This document shows, piece after piece, positions 1 through 11,641 of a DNA stretch of 64,000 nucleotides. The notes under the pieces were generated by a model, which was given only the letters and a program-made list of their open reading frames with translations, had not been told where the DNA came from and made no database searches. The translations under genes were made by a program, and so were the position numbers. Numbering within the stretch: the stretch's first letter is position 1; every line of letters starts with the position of its first letter. This DNA comes from Topomyia yanbarensis (lineage: Eukaryota; Arthropoda; Insecta; Diptera; Culicidae), in the NCBI RefSeq assembly GCF_030247195.1, contig NC_080671.1, forward strand, positions 201,728,897 to 201,792,896, given 5' to 3'.

Positions 1-270
1 ACATTTTTATTCCCCTTTTTCAATTAACTGAAGGGTTGCTAAAATAAAAGTTTTCCTATTACTGCAGTAGAACGTTTTTGAATGTATAATGTTTGCCTTA
101 AAATGAACGGAATTTTATTAATAGAAAATGAAAAAGTTGATTTTTTCATAAACAATATATTCTGAGGAGTCTCTTAAAGTTAAATATCGTGTGAATAAAA
201 ATAACATTTTATTATATACTGTTACACAAATGAACAATTTTCCAACACTATTTTTTAAAAATATAAAAAT
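1..270. other. unassigned AT-rich DNA
   Basis: AT-rich sequence with no ORF, RNA or repeat structure that I can support. Confidence 0.4.
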
Positions 271-415
271 TTTACCGCATTTACCGCATTACCGCGCGGT
301 GCGGTGCGGTAAATAAAGTGCGGTTGCGGTAAGCGGTGCGGTTTTATTATTTTTTTGCGGTTGCGGTGCGGACAATCCATTTACCGCCCACATCCGCACC
401 GCGACGAACCCTAAT
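271..415. repeat. GCGGT/ACCGC-rich repeat block, possible hAT-like terminus
   Basis: A GC-rich island in AT-rich DNA built from many copies of GCGGT(GCGGT) and its complement ACCGC. It ends near TTCGTCGCGG/CCGCGACGAA beside a TAGGGTT-like edge. Dense short subterminal repeats next to a terminus resemble hAT-type elements, but I found no matching second end or target duplication. It could equally be a decayed minisatellite. Confidence 0.35.
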
Positions 416-1480
416 CTCTACCCCCTTAACTTAACATTGAAATTTGACATTTTCAAATGAATGTGATCGTGACCGTTAAAAATTTATTAAGCATTTATTT
501 TACTTTCTTCTTCATTATTCAAGCTCACAACTTGACAACGAGTCTTAGTACCTAATTCACGAAATTTTAGTACGCCATTCAACTCAGCACTCGAATATAC
601 ACCATTAACACACCAATCCTGCTTAGAGACTATTCATATAATTGATGATGCAAAATAATCAAATGCTTATAAAAACTGAGCCTAACCTGGTAGAGACAAA
701 CTGTAAACGTTATTTTTAGCATCTTCCAACTAGTCTCCGAAATGTTATCCTTGTTATTAATCATATTAAATTTTTGTCTGAACTCTACGCAATCTCTAAA
801 AAAAACTTTTACAGCAAATGTTGAAATATATGCATATGTTCGGTGAGCAAGTTTATATGTTTCATAGACAATCAACCTATTCAAACATAGCTTCCCATTC
901 GAAAATGTTTCTCTAATCTATATTTTGCAGCATCTTTCCAAAAATGAGCTCATGATAATTCGGGCAGTTATTTTATTTTACATTGAAGTAAATTCATAAC
1001 TATGGGATTTCGGCTAAGAGATTTCCTTCCCACAATTTTCTAAAAGTCCTCATGATGCTTAAAACACAATTCTCAATGTAGTGATTAGAGAATATTCTTC
1101 CAAAAATGTTTTGAAGAATATTTAATTAAATTAATCAGCATCAACTAACTTTTTTTCTATCCAATTAATATCCTACGCCACTGTAAAGAGATCACTGTTT
1201 TCGAATGCTAATGTTATACGAAATGTTTCGTGCTTTATTGCTTCGTAACATAATACCTAAAAAATTAAAAAAATGTAGCTTCCAGGGTTCGCATCTAGTC
1301 ATTCAAATGTTTGGTTTTTGTCTTGTTCGTGAGAAGTAATGCTCATTATTACACATCTTGTTCTACTTGACACTAGATCCAAAATCATTTAGGAGATAAC
1401 TTTATCTGTTGCTATAACACACTATGCCATCGGAAGCTTTATCATTGCTATTTACATGGATCTCAATTTTGAAACGATAA
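416..1480. other. unassigned intergenic DNA
   Basis: AT-rich DNA with only short ORFs lacking recognisable domains. The minus-strand ORF at 630-884 (84 codons) matches nothing I know and looks like chance. Confidence 0.4.
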
Positions 1481-2040
1481 ACGACTTTTATAATGAATGA
1501 CTCTATTTCTACCAACTCGTGGGCTTGCCTTTTCTCTACTCATTCATCACCCGAACCAGTTGAAACGTTGCTCCTTTACACAACACAGATTTCGTAACCG
1601 CGTGCGCACGGTCATAAATCATGTATCGGAGGGGGAAAACATGCTCAGTCCCGTCGTAAATCATTAATTATTAATCCCACAGTCGACCGTGGCGGCATTA
1701 GAGATTAATTTCCCGCTGACATTTTTCTTTAGCGGCGTCATTTTTCTGCGCCGACCGAGTCTCACCTGAAAAGCAGAAGTTGTTATAAATTTACATAAAC
1801 ACGTCCGCTGTGCCACTTAAATGACAGACCAAAAACGGTCGTCACTCGGCAGCGATTAGCGGTTCGATGCGGTGCGAGAATTGTGAACCAAGTGGGGCTC
1901 GATTTGACTGCTGCTGCCAGGGAGGGACCACCGACCAGCGGCGAAATCAGTTGCGAGGCAGGGTAAAATCTAATAAAACCTTCAACTTCGGCTCCGCACG
2001 GCAATAGCTAATCCATTAGACTGACTGACAAGCTGATAGT
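1481..2040. promoter_or_regulatory. candidate conserved non-coding / enhancer-like block
   Basis: This stretch is GC-richer than its surroundings and looks non-repetitive within the window. It has clustered ATTA/TAAT homeodomain-type cores (ATTAATTATTAAT around 1663-1675, GATTAATTTCC around 1703) between complex non-repetitive sequence. The minus ORF at 1783-2004 has no recognisable domain. Enhancer function is inference only. Confidence 0.25.
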
Positions 2041-3540
2041 CTGACAAAAACTTGATTATCGCTATGATTGATTCAAAAAAGTGTTCCACAAAAGTAATCC
2101 CCTTGAATTTGACGGGTTGCTCGATTTGCACCCGCGCCGCGAAAAATTGTATATCGATCCAAACATCTTGCCATCAAATTCCATTCTAGCAGCGCAATTT
2201 TTTTGAGTGTATCATACCGTGTTCAGTATAATATCACATTTGGCCATATCACAGGCACACAATCAATGTGATTTAACTTGTTGTTGGCAGTGTTGTTTTT
2301 TCAGTTGGTTGGCATTTGGTCGCTGTTGGCTTACGCATTATCTTGAAGTGATTGATCGATATTTTATTATAGTACGTCCACCAACATGAAGTCGAAAGTA
2401 ATACCAAACCAGAACCAGCAGAGTTCGCAGCTGATGGGAGGGGAACGAATATCGTGCTGTGGGCAAAAATCTCTGATAAAGGCATACTAAACCGAATGCA
2501 CTAATCATAACATATATCGTTGATCAACGGAACTTGACAGAATGACTGGACTACTCACTTAGTGAACTTTGCGCTCCCTTTCAATATTTAAACACTTATA
2601 CGCACAGAAAATAAAAACTTGCACAGATAGTGGTTCAAAACCCCATACCATGCTATGTGTTCTAGCCGCACTTCACCGTAGGTGATTCACCTTCCGTTTA
2701 AAAACATTAAATAGTTTTATGAGCGTTAAGTAAATGGTATACAATCCTCGCTCTTCTTATTACGCCAAACTTCTTTGTGAAATCCACAGGGATTCGAGAG
2801 TGTACTAGATACTAGAGCGTCATGACACTAGTCTATCATTCGTTTTGGTCAATCGCGTCAGTTTATTCAAATGTGACTTCCAAATCAATAAATACGTTGT
2901 AGTTTCGACAGTCCTGTCAAAATTAACGGAGCGCGCTAATTTGTTCCATAGTTGCGTGAGCCCTGATGAAACCCATTTACGATTAGTGGTAGACGACAAC
3001 AAAAATTTTAGGAGAGTCTGGGCGTCCGGTCGCACGAAGTTTCATCAGGTGTTTAAAAACATGTTTCAGGAATGTCGTAACGGCAAACAGCGAGAAAGTG
3101 TCTAGAAACATATTTATTTCAAATATTATTTTTACAGAAGACTAGCAAAAAAAGCACCAAATAAACTCCAAAAAGAAATCGAAAGTAGTAAACACACTCA
3201 GGTTACATCTGAAAGCTATCGATTGTATTCGTGATTGTGAAGGTGAAACAATTTTGAGGCGCCAAAAATTAGCATTAACTGTACTGAAAATCGTACATTA
3301 TATGGCGGAAATACTAGCAATTTTATGCAACTGTCTTTCGATATTATTCCAACTACAACAGTTTTAATAAGAATAGTTAAAACTAATGGTAATAATTGAT
3401 TTGTATGACAACAAATTGGAAAGTCTAAAAGACGCAAGAAAAGCTTCTTAGGCCATGGGCGAAGATGCCCAGCGGGTAAATTCTTCCCGATCTGAAATTC
3501 ACATAAATATCCTAATATAATAAATATAAATTATATCATA
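2041..3540. other. unassigned DNA with short open frames
   Basis: The longest frames are 2845-3105 (+, 86 codons) and 2820-3035 (-, 71 codons), overlapping on opposite strands. Neither shows a recognisable domain, signal peptide or splice context. I cannot assign a repeat family. Confidence 0.35.
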
Positions 3541-3554
3541 GCGAAATATATACC

Positions 3555-3730
3555 GTAAAACAGGGTTACTTGCTACACTTTTCAACTTCAAAGCGGTATA
3601 ATTAAAAATACCGAAACTTTACAAGCGCTACCTTACCCCATGCTCATGGTCCACATTCACCCCCACTGCATGGTGTTTTGATAGTGGTTGAAATGGGTTC
3701 AACCCCTGAAAACACCATCACGATGGTCCG
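3555..3730. repeat. dispersed-repeat fragment with a small hairpin
   Basis: It begins ACCGTAAAACAGGG, similar to ACCGTAAAATGGGC at 8711. It contains an imperfect hairpin near 3671-3720 (GGTGTTTT ... AAAACACC). Two related starts suggest a dispersed MITE-like family, but the borders are unclear. Confidence 0.35.
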
Positions 3731-3978
3731 TAAGATCCCATAAAAAAACTATAAAACTAAAATCTACATCTGAAAAAATTAATTACAAATTGCGTAACAT
3801 TGATATGAAAATTTAGACAAAAAATTTGAATCTTTCAAGAACACGGCAAATAAATTACGAACAATTAAATAATCAATTGCAACAATTTTCGGCAATCCTA
3901 ATCACCGCAACGACGCTTTCGAGATAATCGCATTTAATGTTTCAAGTAAAAACCAAAGGCGTTGTTTATGTTATAATA

Positions 3979-4156
<178 letters not shown>

Positions 4157-4407
4157 CAACAGACTCTAGTAAAAACCTCGCTTCCGTAAGATAGCCAAAT
4201 GAAAAAGCTGTCACTTTGCTTGCCCTGCTCCGATCTCTGTAAAAATTTGGGAAGCTAAACTTTAAAATATGTAATAGAATAATTTCTTTTTCGATTTTTT
4301 GACCGACCTACGGGGCTCCGACCACAACTAATGACTCCATGGCTCTCAAATATTTCTGGAAAAAATATGCTTACCGGTCATGTTACCGAGTATATTCCGA
4401 AAGCTTG

Positions 4408-6165
4408 CACCATGGGCCACAGAACGATTTTGTTGATTGAAAATCCAGTACTCATAAACCGAAAGTACTAGACATTCAGTATTTTTGGAGCAATTTCTAC
4501 AGTATAGGTGCACTTCATTTTAATAGCAATATAATTAGCGTGGCGCTCTTAATTTTTGAAATAAAAAAAAATTGCTGAACCAGAAAAGATAAAGGAACAA
4601 TAGGGTGATGTGCCTATTATGGCAGTAGAGCCTATTGTGACCCTATTTCGTACCCCTTGGTTTCGAACCAAGCATATGAGATAATGACACTATCGATTTG
4701 GCTAAAGCAGGCGAGAAAAAATAAGCTCAAGTTATATTCTTTATTTGTTGTGCACATATGTATTTAGAACTATCCTCTAAATCCAACTTTTAATTAAAAC
4801 AAAATCACCTTATTGAAATATCTACTAATCCGCCTCACTCACGTAGTGAACCGAAACTGGATGCAACGGCGCTTAGCAAAATAAACACTTACGAGCCAGC
4901 ATTTACCGCCTCATATCTCGTTATTCCAGCACAAATATACTAAACATTGCACTGATACATACCTTTATTTTAGCTGGAGAATCTTTTTACGATAATTTCA
5001 CTTTAAAATCACTCGTCAAACACTAGAATAGGCCTAGTGTTATAATAGGATAAAACTAAATACGGGGGTTCCTATTATTGGCATGTTTTGCTGATACACT
5101 ACCACAATCAAAACCAACTTTTTGTATCCATCATACAGAAAAGAATCACCAGTGCGGCCAAACCAAAACATGAACTTGTAAATATAATGTAATGCAATTT
5201 CAGGTATAAGTAATCAATTACTTCAAATTATTCAACTAATTGTTGATTGTAGATATTTTATTTTCATCTGCACATACAATTCGGATCGAGAGAAAGCAAT
5301 GTGTGATGTGAAAATTATCATTCCAGTTGCTAACCTTCGAATGGTTATTTTCTGCGTGCGCAGTTCTGGGGGCTCTTCTACTAACAGCTGATGAGTTTCA
5401 TTGATATGCGTGATGTTTACGTTTGTTTTGATCGGCTGAAAAAAGCAGAATGATTCGTTTTACAAATCACACGTTGGCGTCCATGATCTGGATATCTAGT
5501 TAGAATCGACGCAAATGGAATATGAGGCATTGCGTTTCAACTAGATTGTTTTTCGATGAGGTGGAAATTGGCACACCCATGAGGCGATAATTGGATCGTT
5601 GAGGTGGGAATAGATGCACAGAATGGAACATTTATTTTCATTTATGCTGAAAATTGAGGCAATTCTGCTAAATAAGCATTATATAGATGTTTAAGAAACA
5701 GTACACTGATACTTTATGCTGAGAAAGGTTATAGATAATATGTCTTCTTTTAAAGTTATTCAAAAAATAGTGCGATCCTCTCCCTAATGGTGCCAAAATA
5801 GGCTCATCACCCTATATTAGAGAAATGAAGAGCACACATTTTTGAGAAAATTCGCTGAAAATATCAAAGCTCTAGCGTTAACGGTTTTTACATTAAAGTG
5901 ATTTCCCTTAATTGGGTTAGGGTGACCTTTAAAAAATCTGTTTTTAGGTATAACATCTTCGGAGTAAATTTCTCATAAATTTTGTCTTCAGGCAAAATTA
6001 GGTCTTACAAGTGAGCATATTTCTTCTTCAGAGTCCAAGGTGGCAAAAAGCCTTACAGCCATTCGATAGTACATTAAAAACACTGTAAAATGAGAACCAA
6101 ACTATTTGTCTCTTAACGTATCTTCATGTGAAATTTTTACTTGTAAGCTTTCACAGCTATGGAAA
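4408..6165. repeat. left terminal inverted repeat of the Transib element, split by a MITE
   Basis: The copy runs 4408-4600, is interrupted by the MITE, and resumes about 5815-6165. Its reverse complement is 10985-11575. Shared landmarks include AGTACTCATAAACCG, GTTAACGGTT, CTCATAAATTTTGTCTTCAG and ATTCGATAGTACAT. The arms are diverged with many small indels. Confidence 0.8.
4601..5814. mobile_element. TA-flanked MITE, about 1.2 kb
   Basis: The terminal inverted repeat is GGGTGATGTGCCTATTATGG on the left and, inverted, GGGTGATGAGCCTATTTTGG on the right, with TA at both edges. Internal copies of the GCCTATTRTGRC-like motif recur (about 4611, 4630 and 5070). No ORF of note is present. It lies inside the left Transib terminal repeat. 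The paralogous right arm lacks it at the equivalent site. Confidence 0.8.
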
Positions 6166-7436
6166 ATACTAGAGTCTCGAATTGAGAAAAGAGTTGAAAC
6201 ACTTTCCATTGCTAGCGAAACAATACTGATATGATATTTCAATTGTTTTCGCATGTTCATGCTTTAGTAGCATAATAGTTAATTCAATTGCCAACATTAT
6301 TGTATCCTACAGTATAACAGTTTATTGAATTATGTTCTCCACCGGTCCTGCTACTATTATTTGTCATAGACAGAGAAATCAATTTCCAAATCTCGCAATC
6401 ATGTGAATAAATCTCGCTGCATAACATGTTTTGATTTTTGATAACAGGGTCGGAGGAATCCATAACTCTATATAACACATCTTCCATATTTGCTAATCTA
6501 GAGCACTTTCGTCCGGGGAATAAGCGGTCATACTGATAATATTTGTTCCGTGCTTCGGCTCCTTGTTCGCTAATAAATCCAGTTGAAAGTGGAAGGGTTG
6601 ACATTATGGAAGGTGAGTGAACTAATATTTTGTGCAAACATTGAAAATCATTTGTGAATACTTATATACTTGATTTAAATCGACTATTTACAATGAAAAT
6701 GATAGCGGCCAATATTTTTTACTAGGGTTCTATCCAGGCCCAATGCATCCGCTAATTTGATTGGCTTTTCCAGTAATTTTCTACATAACGAGCCAGCTGT
6801 TGTCGAGCCCACCCCACCGTCTTTTGGGAAATCAACTCGCGCATTGAATTAAATGTTTTTTGAACTTCTAGTTTCCGATTTGCTAATCGCGATTTGTGCT
6901 CTACTGTTCTACTTTAATATTAATTCAGTAGGTAGGAAATATACAGAAGACAACTAAAAATATTAATGGTGGCATGGAGTGGTTGACAATCGCACACCAT
7001 CAATAAATTTTTGGCAATAAAATCTTCTCTCTTGATGTTATTAAAAGTCGATGGCCTAGCGTGGCAAAATGTACAAGTTTATGATGACTTCGTACCTGTT
7101 ATGATATTTTCTAGTTTCATGGATCTCGCAAACAGCTTTGCTACAATTTTCAGTAAAATTCAAATTTCTGATCTGTTCTTTAGTGTCGATGAACATCAAG
7201 TACGTATTATGGTTTTTCTTTAGCATGCTCCAACATCAGGGGGCGAACGAATTTCACGGATTGAGGTGCCCTCGTTCTGCCATAGAATTTTATTTCTTTT
7301 TGTTTTAAGTTGCAACGGCGTCTTCGTGACTGCAAACAGTGAATGATCATCTACCAAGATCCCTTCGGAACATACTTGATTGTACCGAGATTGCCATGTG
7401 GAGCCGTCCATCCCTTATGAAAAAACTCATTGTTGC

Positions 7437-7929
7437 AACATAAATGAATTATTGTATCGATTTTGTTGGCTATTTTCGGCAAATTTGAGACTAAGAAAAC
7501 GAAAGCAATGGAATTGAAAGACGGATATGTATTCTAGAGCGAATCAGTTATAAACTTAGAACGGAGAACTAGGACTAGGCAGGCTGATATGGACATGATC
7601 GAATGGAAATGTGAAGTCTTTTGACTTCTACTAAATAGGAGTTGGGTGTTGCACCCAAGTATACCGCATGATCATTGATAGAACATAACTCATCATCATG
7701 TTTTAACGCCGACACCGACTATTCACATTTCCTTTCAATCATATCCCTATGAGCCTGCCTAGTCCTAGTTTTCTGTTCTAGGTTTACAACTGATTCGCTC
7801 TAGAATACCTATCCGTCTTTCAATTTCATTGCTTTCGTTCTCTTAGTCTCAAATTTGCCGAAAATAGCCAGCAAAATCGATACAGTGGAACCTCGTTGCA
7901 ATTAAAACATAGTAACATAAATGAATTAT
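7437..7929. mobile_element. fold-back hairpin element, copy 1 (diverged)
   Basis: The left arm starts TGTATCGATTTTGTTGGC at 7453. An inverted right arm ends near 7878, followed by a tail ending AGTAACAT (7918). The right arm has lost its inner part, so the hairpin is asymmetric. The direct repeat AACATAAATGAATTAT flanks it at 7437-7452 and 7914-7929. The first five bases also form the tail end, so the true duplication may be the last 11. It splits the Transib coding sequence, which reads on across the site. Confidence 0.8.
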
Positions 7930-8031
7930 ATTTATATCAAACCAAGCAAAAATAATATCACCTTCTTCTGCCTTATCTATTAACGAATAGTGATAAACAA
8001 TTCGGCTAACTGAATACTTAGAAAGCGTAGC

Positions 8032-8625
8032 AATTGTAGTTAACTGTATCGAATTTGTTGGCTATTTTCGGCAAATTTGAGACTAAGAGAAACGAAAGCA
8101 ATGAAATTGAAAGACGGATAGGTATTCTAGAGCGAATCAGTTATAAACTTAGAACGGAAAACTAGAACTAGGCAGGCTCATATGGGCATGATCGAAAGGA
8201 AATGTGAAGAATTCTTTGCCTTCTGCAGAGTAGGAGTTGGGCGTTTCACCCAAGTCTACCGCATGGTCTATGGTAGAACATAACTCATCATCATGTTTTA
8301 CCGCCATCGCCGGCGTCGGCGGTAAAACATGATGATGAGTTATGTTCTACCATAGACCATGCGGTAGACTTGGGTGAAACGCCCAACTCCTACTCTGCAG
8401 AAGGCAAAGAATTCTTCACATTTCCTTTCGATCATGCCCATATGAGCCTGCCTAGTTCTAGTTTTCCGTTCTAAGTTTATAACTGATTCGCTCTAGAATA
8501 CCTATCCGTCTTTCAATTTCATTGCTTTCGTTTCTCTTAGTCTCAAATTTGCCGAAAATAGCCAACAAAATCGATACAGTAGAACCTTGCGGCAATTAAA
8601 ACATAGTAACATAATTGTAGTTAAC
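8032..8625. mobile_element. fold-back hairpin element, copy 2 (near-perfect 538-bp palindrome)
   Basis: A palindrome at 8043-8580 is centred between 8311 and 8312. The arms of roughly 262 nt differ by one base that I can see (near 8053) outside a 12-base centre containing GCCGGC. A 32-nt non-palindromic tail follows (8581-8612). The element is bounded by a 13-bp direct repeat AATTGTAGTTAAC at 8032-8044 and 8613-8625. Same family as copy 1 but far better preserved. If transcribed it would fold into a long double-stranded hairpin. Confidence 0.9.
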
Positions 8626-8690
8626 GCTTTCGTCGATGAAACAGAAATTGATTTCACTTCTGGTCGACACACTTTTTTAACATCCTTCAC

Positions 8691-9561
8691 CTAATGTACA
8701 ATTTTCTGTTACCGTAAAATGGGCAACATTGATCATTTTTTCTACAATTTTTCGAAAAACTATCTTAAATTCAAGTAGATGTAACTGTTTGCATTTTAAA
8801 AACAAGTACTGGTTCCCACAGATTGAAAGTATTCGAATTGTTGCGTATTTTATTTCTTTTCACTATAAAAATAAAATAACTTTGTTGTAAATTTTCGTTG
8901 TTTGTTTTCGAGGTAGCTTTGATCAGCAAAGTATGTGTATCAAAATAAGAGATAACGCTGGAAATGTTGTGTAAATTGCATATCTGCAGGCAATTTCATG
9001 GCCCGACATGGTGGTGTCTCGAATGAGAACACAATTGCCTTTTATCCCTTTTATCGAACTTTTTCAGAAAAGTATTCGAAAATATCGGATTTCTAAAATG
9101 AACTATTGGGCAATAATATTTACGGTTTCTAAAAAAGTGATCAGTTCAATTGAAGTTGATTGATTTCACTAATATGCAAGGAACTGTTTGAACGGATTTA
9201 AACGATGCATGAGATTGTATCATTTTCAATTTGAAATTGTGTTCATAAAAGGTACATTAAATGACAAAATAATCGTTGCCGATAGATGCTAAACATGTTT
9301 AGAATATGGTTTGTTTTTTGTTTCAATGCTTTTGTTAGAGGGAATCTTCTTATCGAGAAAGTCTCATTTGATCAAACTTTCCCCGGTGATCAAAGATATA
9401 TATCTTTAATATCTTATAACGATATGTTACAAAAGCTGACCAACTCTGAAGAAAAAAACCGTTCACAATTCAGCAACTAAGCGTACTTGTTCACCACGTT
9501 CTGACTCACAGTTCGCATAGTGTACGCATGTTTTCGTCTGATTTGGTCGGCATAATCAAAC
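8691..9561 (-). other. likely intron of the Transib transposase gene
   Basis: On the minus strand the upstream exon ends CAG at 9562 and the intron begins GTTTGA. It ends CATTAG at 8691 before GTGAAGGAT. Joining the exons keeps phase and fuses IFPSYNQ to VKDVKKVCRP, the order expected in Transib proteins. Unspliced reading meets a stop two codons after the CAG. The intron holds another dispersed-repeat start (ACCGTAAAATGGGC complement region near 8711) and a chance plus-strand ORF at 9286-9480. Confidence 0.6.
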
Positions 9562-10041
9562 CTGATTATAAGACGGAAATATATCTGCATTTCTCACATT
9601 TGACACTTTGAACCTTACTCTGCTATATGTGGCTTTACTGAGTGCTTTATCCAATAATAATCCCAAAGCTTCGTTTGGCGTTAATGTTTCCGGAAGCACC
9701 TGTTCTAACAGTTCCAATATGCGATTAAGATTTTCCATGTTTCCAATGATAATTTTAATTATTTTACACAATTTGATATAGCCCTTATTTCGTGCTACAT
9801 TTTTGGGCGATTTCATAAGTAACAACTCCTGATGATCGGTTTTGGTTGCTTGGCGGCTTATTAACTTATTCTTCCTATTAACGCTTAGTTCTCCTATACA
9901 CGCTTTTTCGGACGACCTGTATAAAATGCAATAGTAAGTGTTGTTCAGAATGACTGTAACATCGAATTCTGCATTCACATTAATTATAGTTACCTCTAGG
10001 CAAACTTTTTGGTTGATTTGGAGATTCAGTTGTTGATACAC

Positions 10042-10984
10042 GACATTCTATAATAATTTCAGATGGTTGAATTGGTTTATCAAAATACTTTGCATTAATG
10101 GTTTATCAAAATACTTTGAATTTTAACGAAATTCTTGCAAATCAAATTAACGCTATTGGAAAGCTATGTGATAACATATGGAACAGTGTTTTCATTTATA
10201 TTGTGTTTAGTGCAATCTTGGTGATATACACAGTACGATTTCTCGTATTGGCTGCCTTTTGCATTTTTCCATGCGGTAAATAATTCACGTTTACCCATAA
10301 CTTGAAAAGAAAAGCAATCACAATAAATGTTTTAAAAACAAATTTTAATAAAGAGTAACCGAATGATTAAAAGCACTGTTCTATAAATATCCAAGGACAT
10401 CCAAGCTGAATATGATACTTCGATTTATTGAACAAAAACTTATATGTGGTAAAAGAAAAATGTTTCACACAAACTTGTTTCGAAAAGACTCTGGATTATT
10501 CGTCGCACTGGGCTGTGACTACCGATAGAAAATCAAAAACTTGTAATCGCATGCTGCGATCTCCATTACATAACGGACAACCCAATTAATGAGTAAAAGC
10601 TATCAATAGCAAAGACTAATGACTTAACCATAAATATTTTGTCGATATAGGAAATATGCAAAAAAAAATATTTTGTTAATGTTGCAAAATCGATTCTTTA
10701 GCGATTCTGATAAGATAGACTGCATATACACTCAATACATTCAGTTTTTAATCAAAGTTCTAAAAAACATGCGTTATATGTAGTATTTGACTCTGCGTAA
10801 AAGATTAGAATATCTATGTATTTATGTGCCAAAAAGTTCGCATTATTTTTATGGACGATTGCAGAAACGATTTGCAAAAACTTAGATTTTAACGAAATAT
10901 TCCCAAGAGTGTACTACTGAATATGATTTGCATCGGAGTTACAGAGAGTATGAATAATATATATATTTCTGGTACGAATCTAGT
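10042..10984. other. internal Transib DNA, unassigned
   Basis: This lies between the 5' end of the transposase pseudogene and the right terminal repeat. The plus ORF at 10098-10283 is hydrophobic but has no family match. Missing N-terminal transposase sequence may lie here, but I cannot recognise it. Confidence 0.35.
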
Positions 10985-11575
10985 TGATTACCTCATATAT
11001 TCTCTATAACAGAGGAACTTATAAGCAAAACTTTCTTATGAAGATTCACCGTTTATCCCTCATTTTGTAGTGTTTTTGATGTACTATCGAATAAGGTTGA
11101 TTGTCACTTTTTACCACCTTTGAAGATATTTGCCATTGCAAATGTTGAATTTCAAACATAAAATTGTCAATATCTCCGAATATATAGAAGATAATAAGTT
11201 GGATTTTAAAGAAGATTTATTGCGCATTTGTAGGAGCTAAATTTTGTCTGAAGACAAAATTTATGAGGGATTAACACTGAAGATGTTGTACTAAAAAACC
11301 TGATTTTTAAGGATCACCATAAACCAACTAAGGGAAATCGCTGTAATGTAATAACCGTTAACGTTTTGATATGTTCACTAAAGTTTCTCAGCAATGCTTT
11401 TCTATATTTCTCTAATATGCCATTGTCTTTTTTTCTTTTTTGCCTAAGGAAATAATTTGTTTATTTTTAAAATTAAGAAGACCACCCTAATTGCTCCGAA
11501 GACACAGAATGTCTAGTACTTACGGTTTATGAGTACTAGTTTTTCGAAAAAAAAATCATTCTGTGGCCCATGGTG
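10985..11575. repeat. right terminal inverted repeat of the Transib element
   Basis: Inverted counterpart of 4408-4600 plus 5815-6165, ending GGCCCATGGTG at 11575. It carries the uninterrupted site (GCATATTAG region, about 11414) corresponding to the MITE insertion point in the left arm. Confidence 0.8.
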
Positions 11576-11641
11576 ACAAGGGAAGAAAAATCTGTTTCAT
11601 TAATTCTCAAAGTGATACCAAGTGATGAAGAAGTCGAGAGT

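Larger units (their letters stand above)
6284..10041 (-). pseudogene. Transib transposase (RAG1-like) pseudogene
   Basis: Transib transposases cut and paste DNA with a DDE-type RNase H fold homologous to the RAG1 core. Minus-strand blocks in order are as follows. 10041-9562 ends with EALGLLLDKALS and IFPSYNQ. 8690-8626 plus 8031-7930 continues as VKKVCRPEV. 7411-7220 opens with DGSTWQSRYNQ, the first catalytic Asp, then KILWQNEGTS. A frameshifted stretch covers about 7223-7050. FPKDGGVGSTTAG lies at about 6855-6725, and 6637-6284 carries HKILVHS, SEQGAEARNK and MEDVLYRVMDSSDP. The last block aligns by eye with the RAG1 segment holding the catalytic Glu; both glutamates are present. I cannot find the second Asp block. 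Frameshifts near 7411, 7223 and 6850 and two insertions make it non-functional. GRPKK in another frame at 9903-9917 suggests a further frameshift or intron edge. Confidence 0.8.
4408..11575 (-). mobile_element. degenerate Transib (RAG1-related) DNA transposon with nested insertions
   Basis: Inverted repeats about 570 bp long start CACCATGGGCCACAGAA at both outer ends: rightward from 4408, and complementary ending at 11575. They enclose a broken minus-strand transposase gene (6284-10041). CAC-x-ATG termini resemble the RAG heptamer CACAGTG and are typical of Transib. The 5-bp flanks (gcttg on the left, acaag on the right) are not a matching target duplication, so the copy is old or rearranged. 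About 2.3 kb of the span is younger insertions: a TA-flanked MITE and two fold-back elements. Superfamily assignment combines termini and protein motifs and is quite secure. Family identity is unknown. Confidence 0.8.

Noticed and set aside
9286..9480. 64-codon plus-strand ORF with a hydrophobic start
   Set aside because: Lies antisense inside the probable Transib intron; no homology and no promoter or splice evidence.
4408..11575. Terminal repeats as two independent dispersed repeats
   Set aside because: Heptamer-like ends, outward symmetry and a Transib gene between them make one element more likely, although no target duplication remains.
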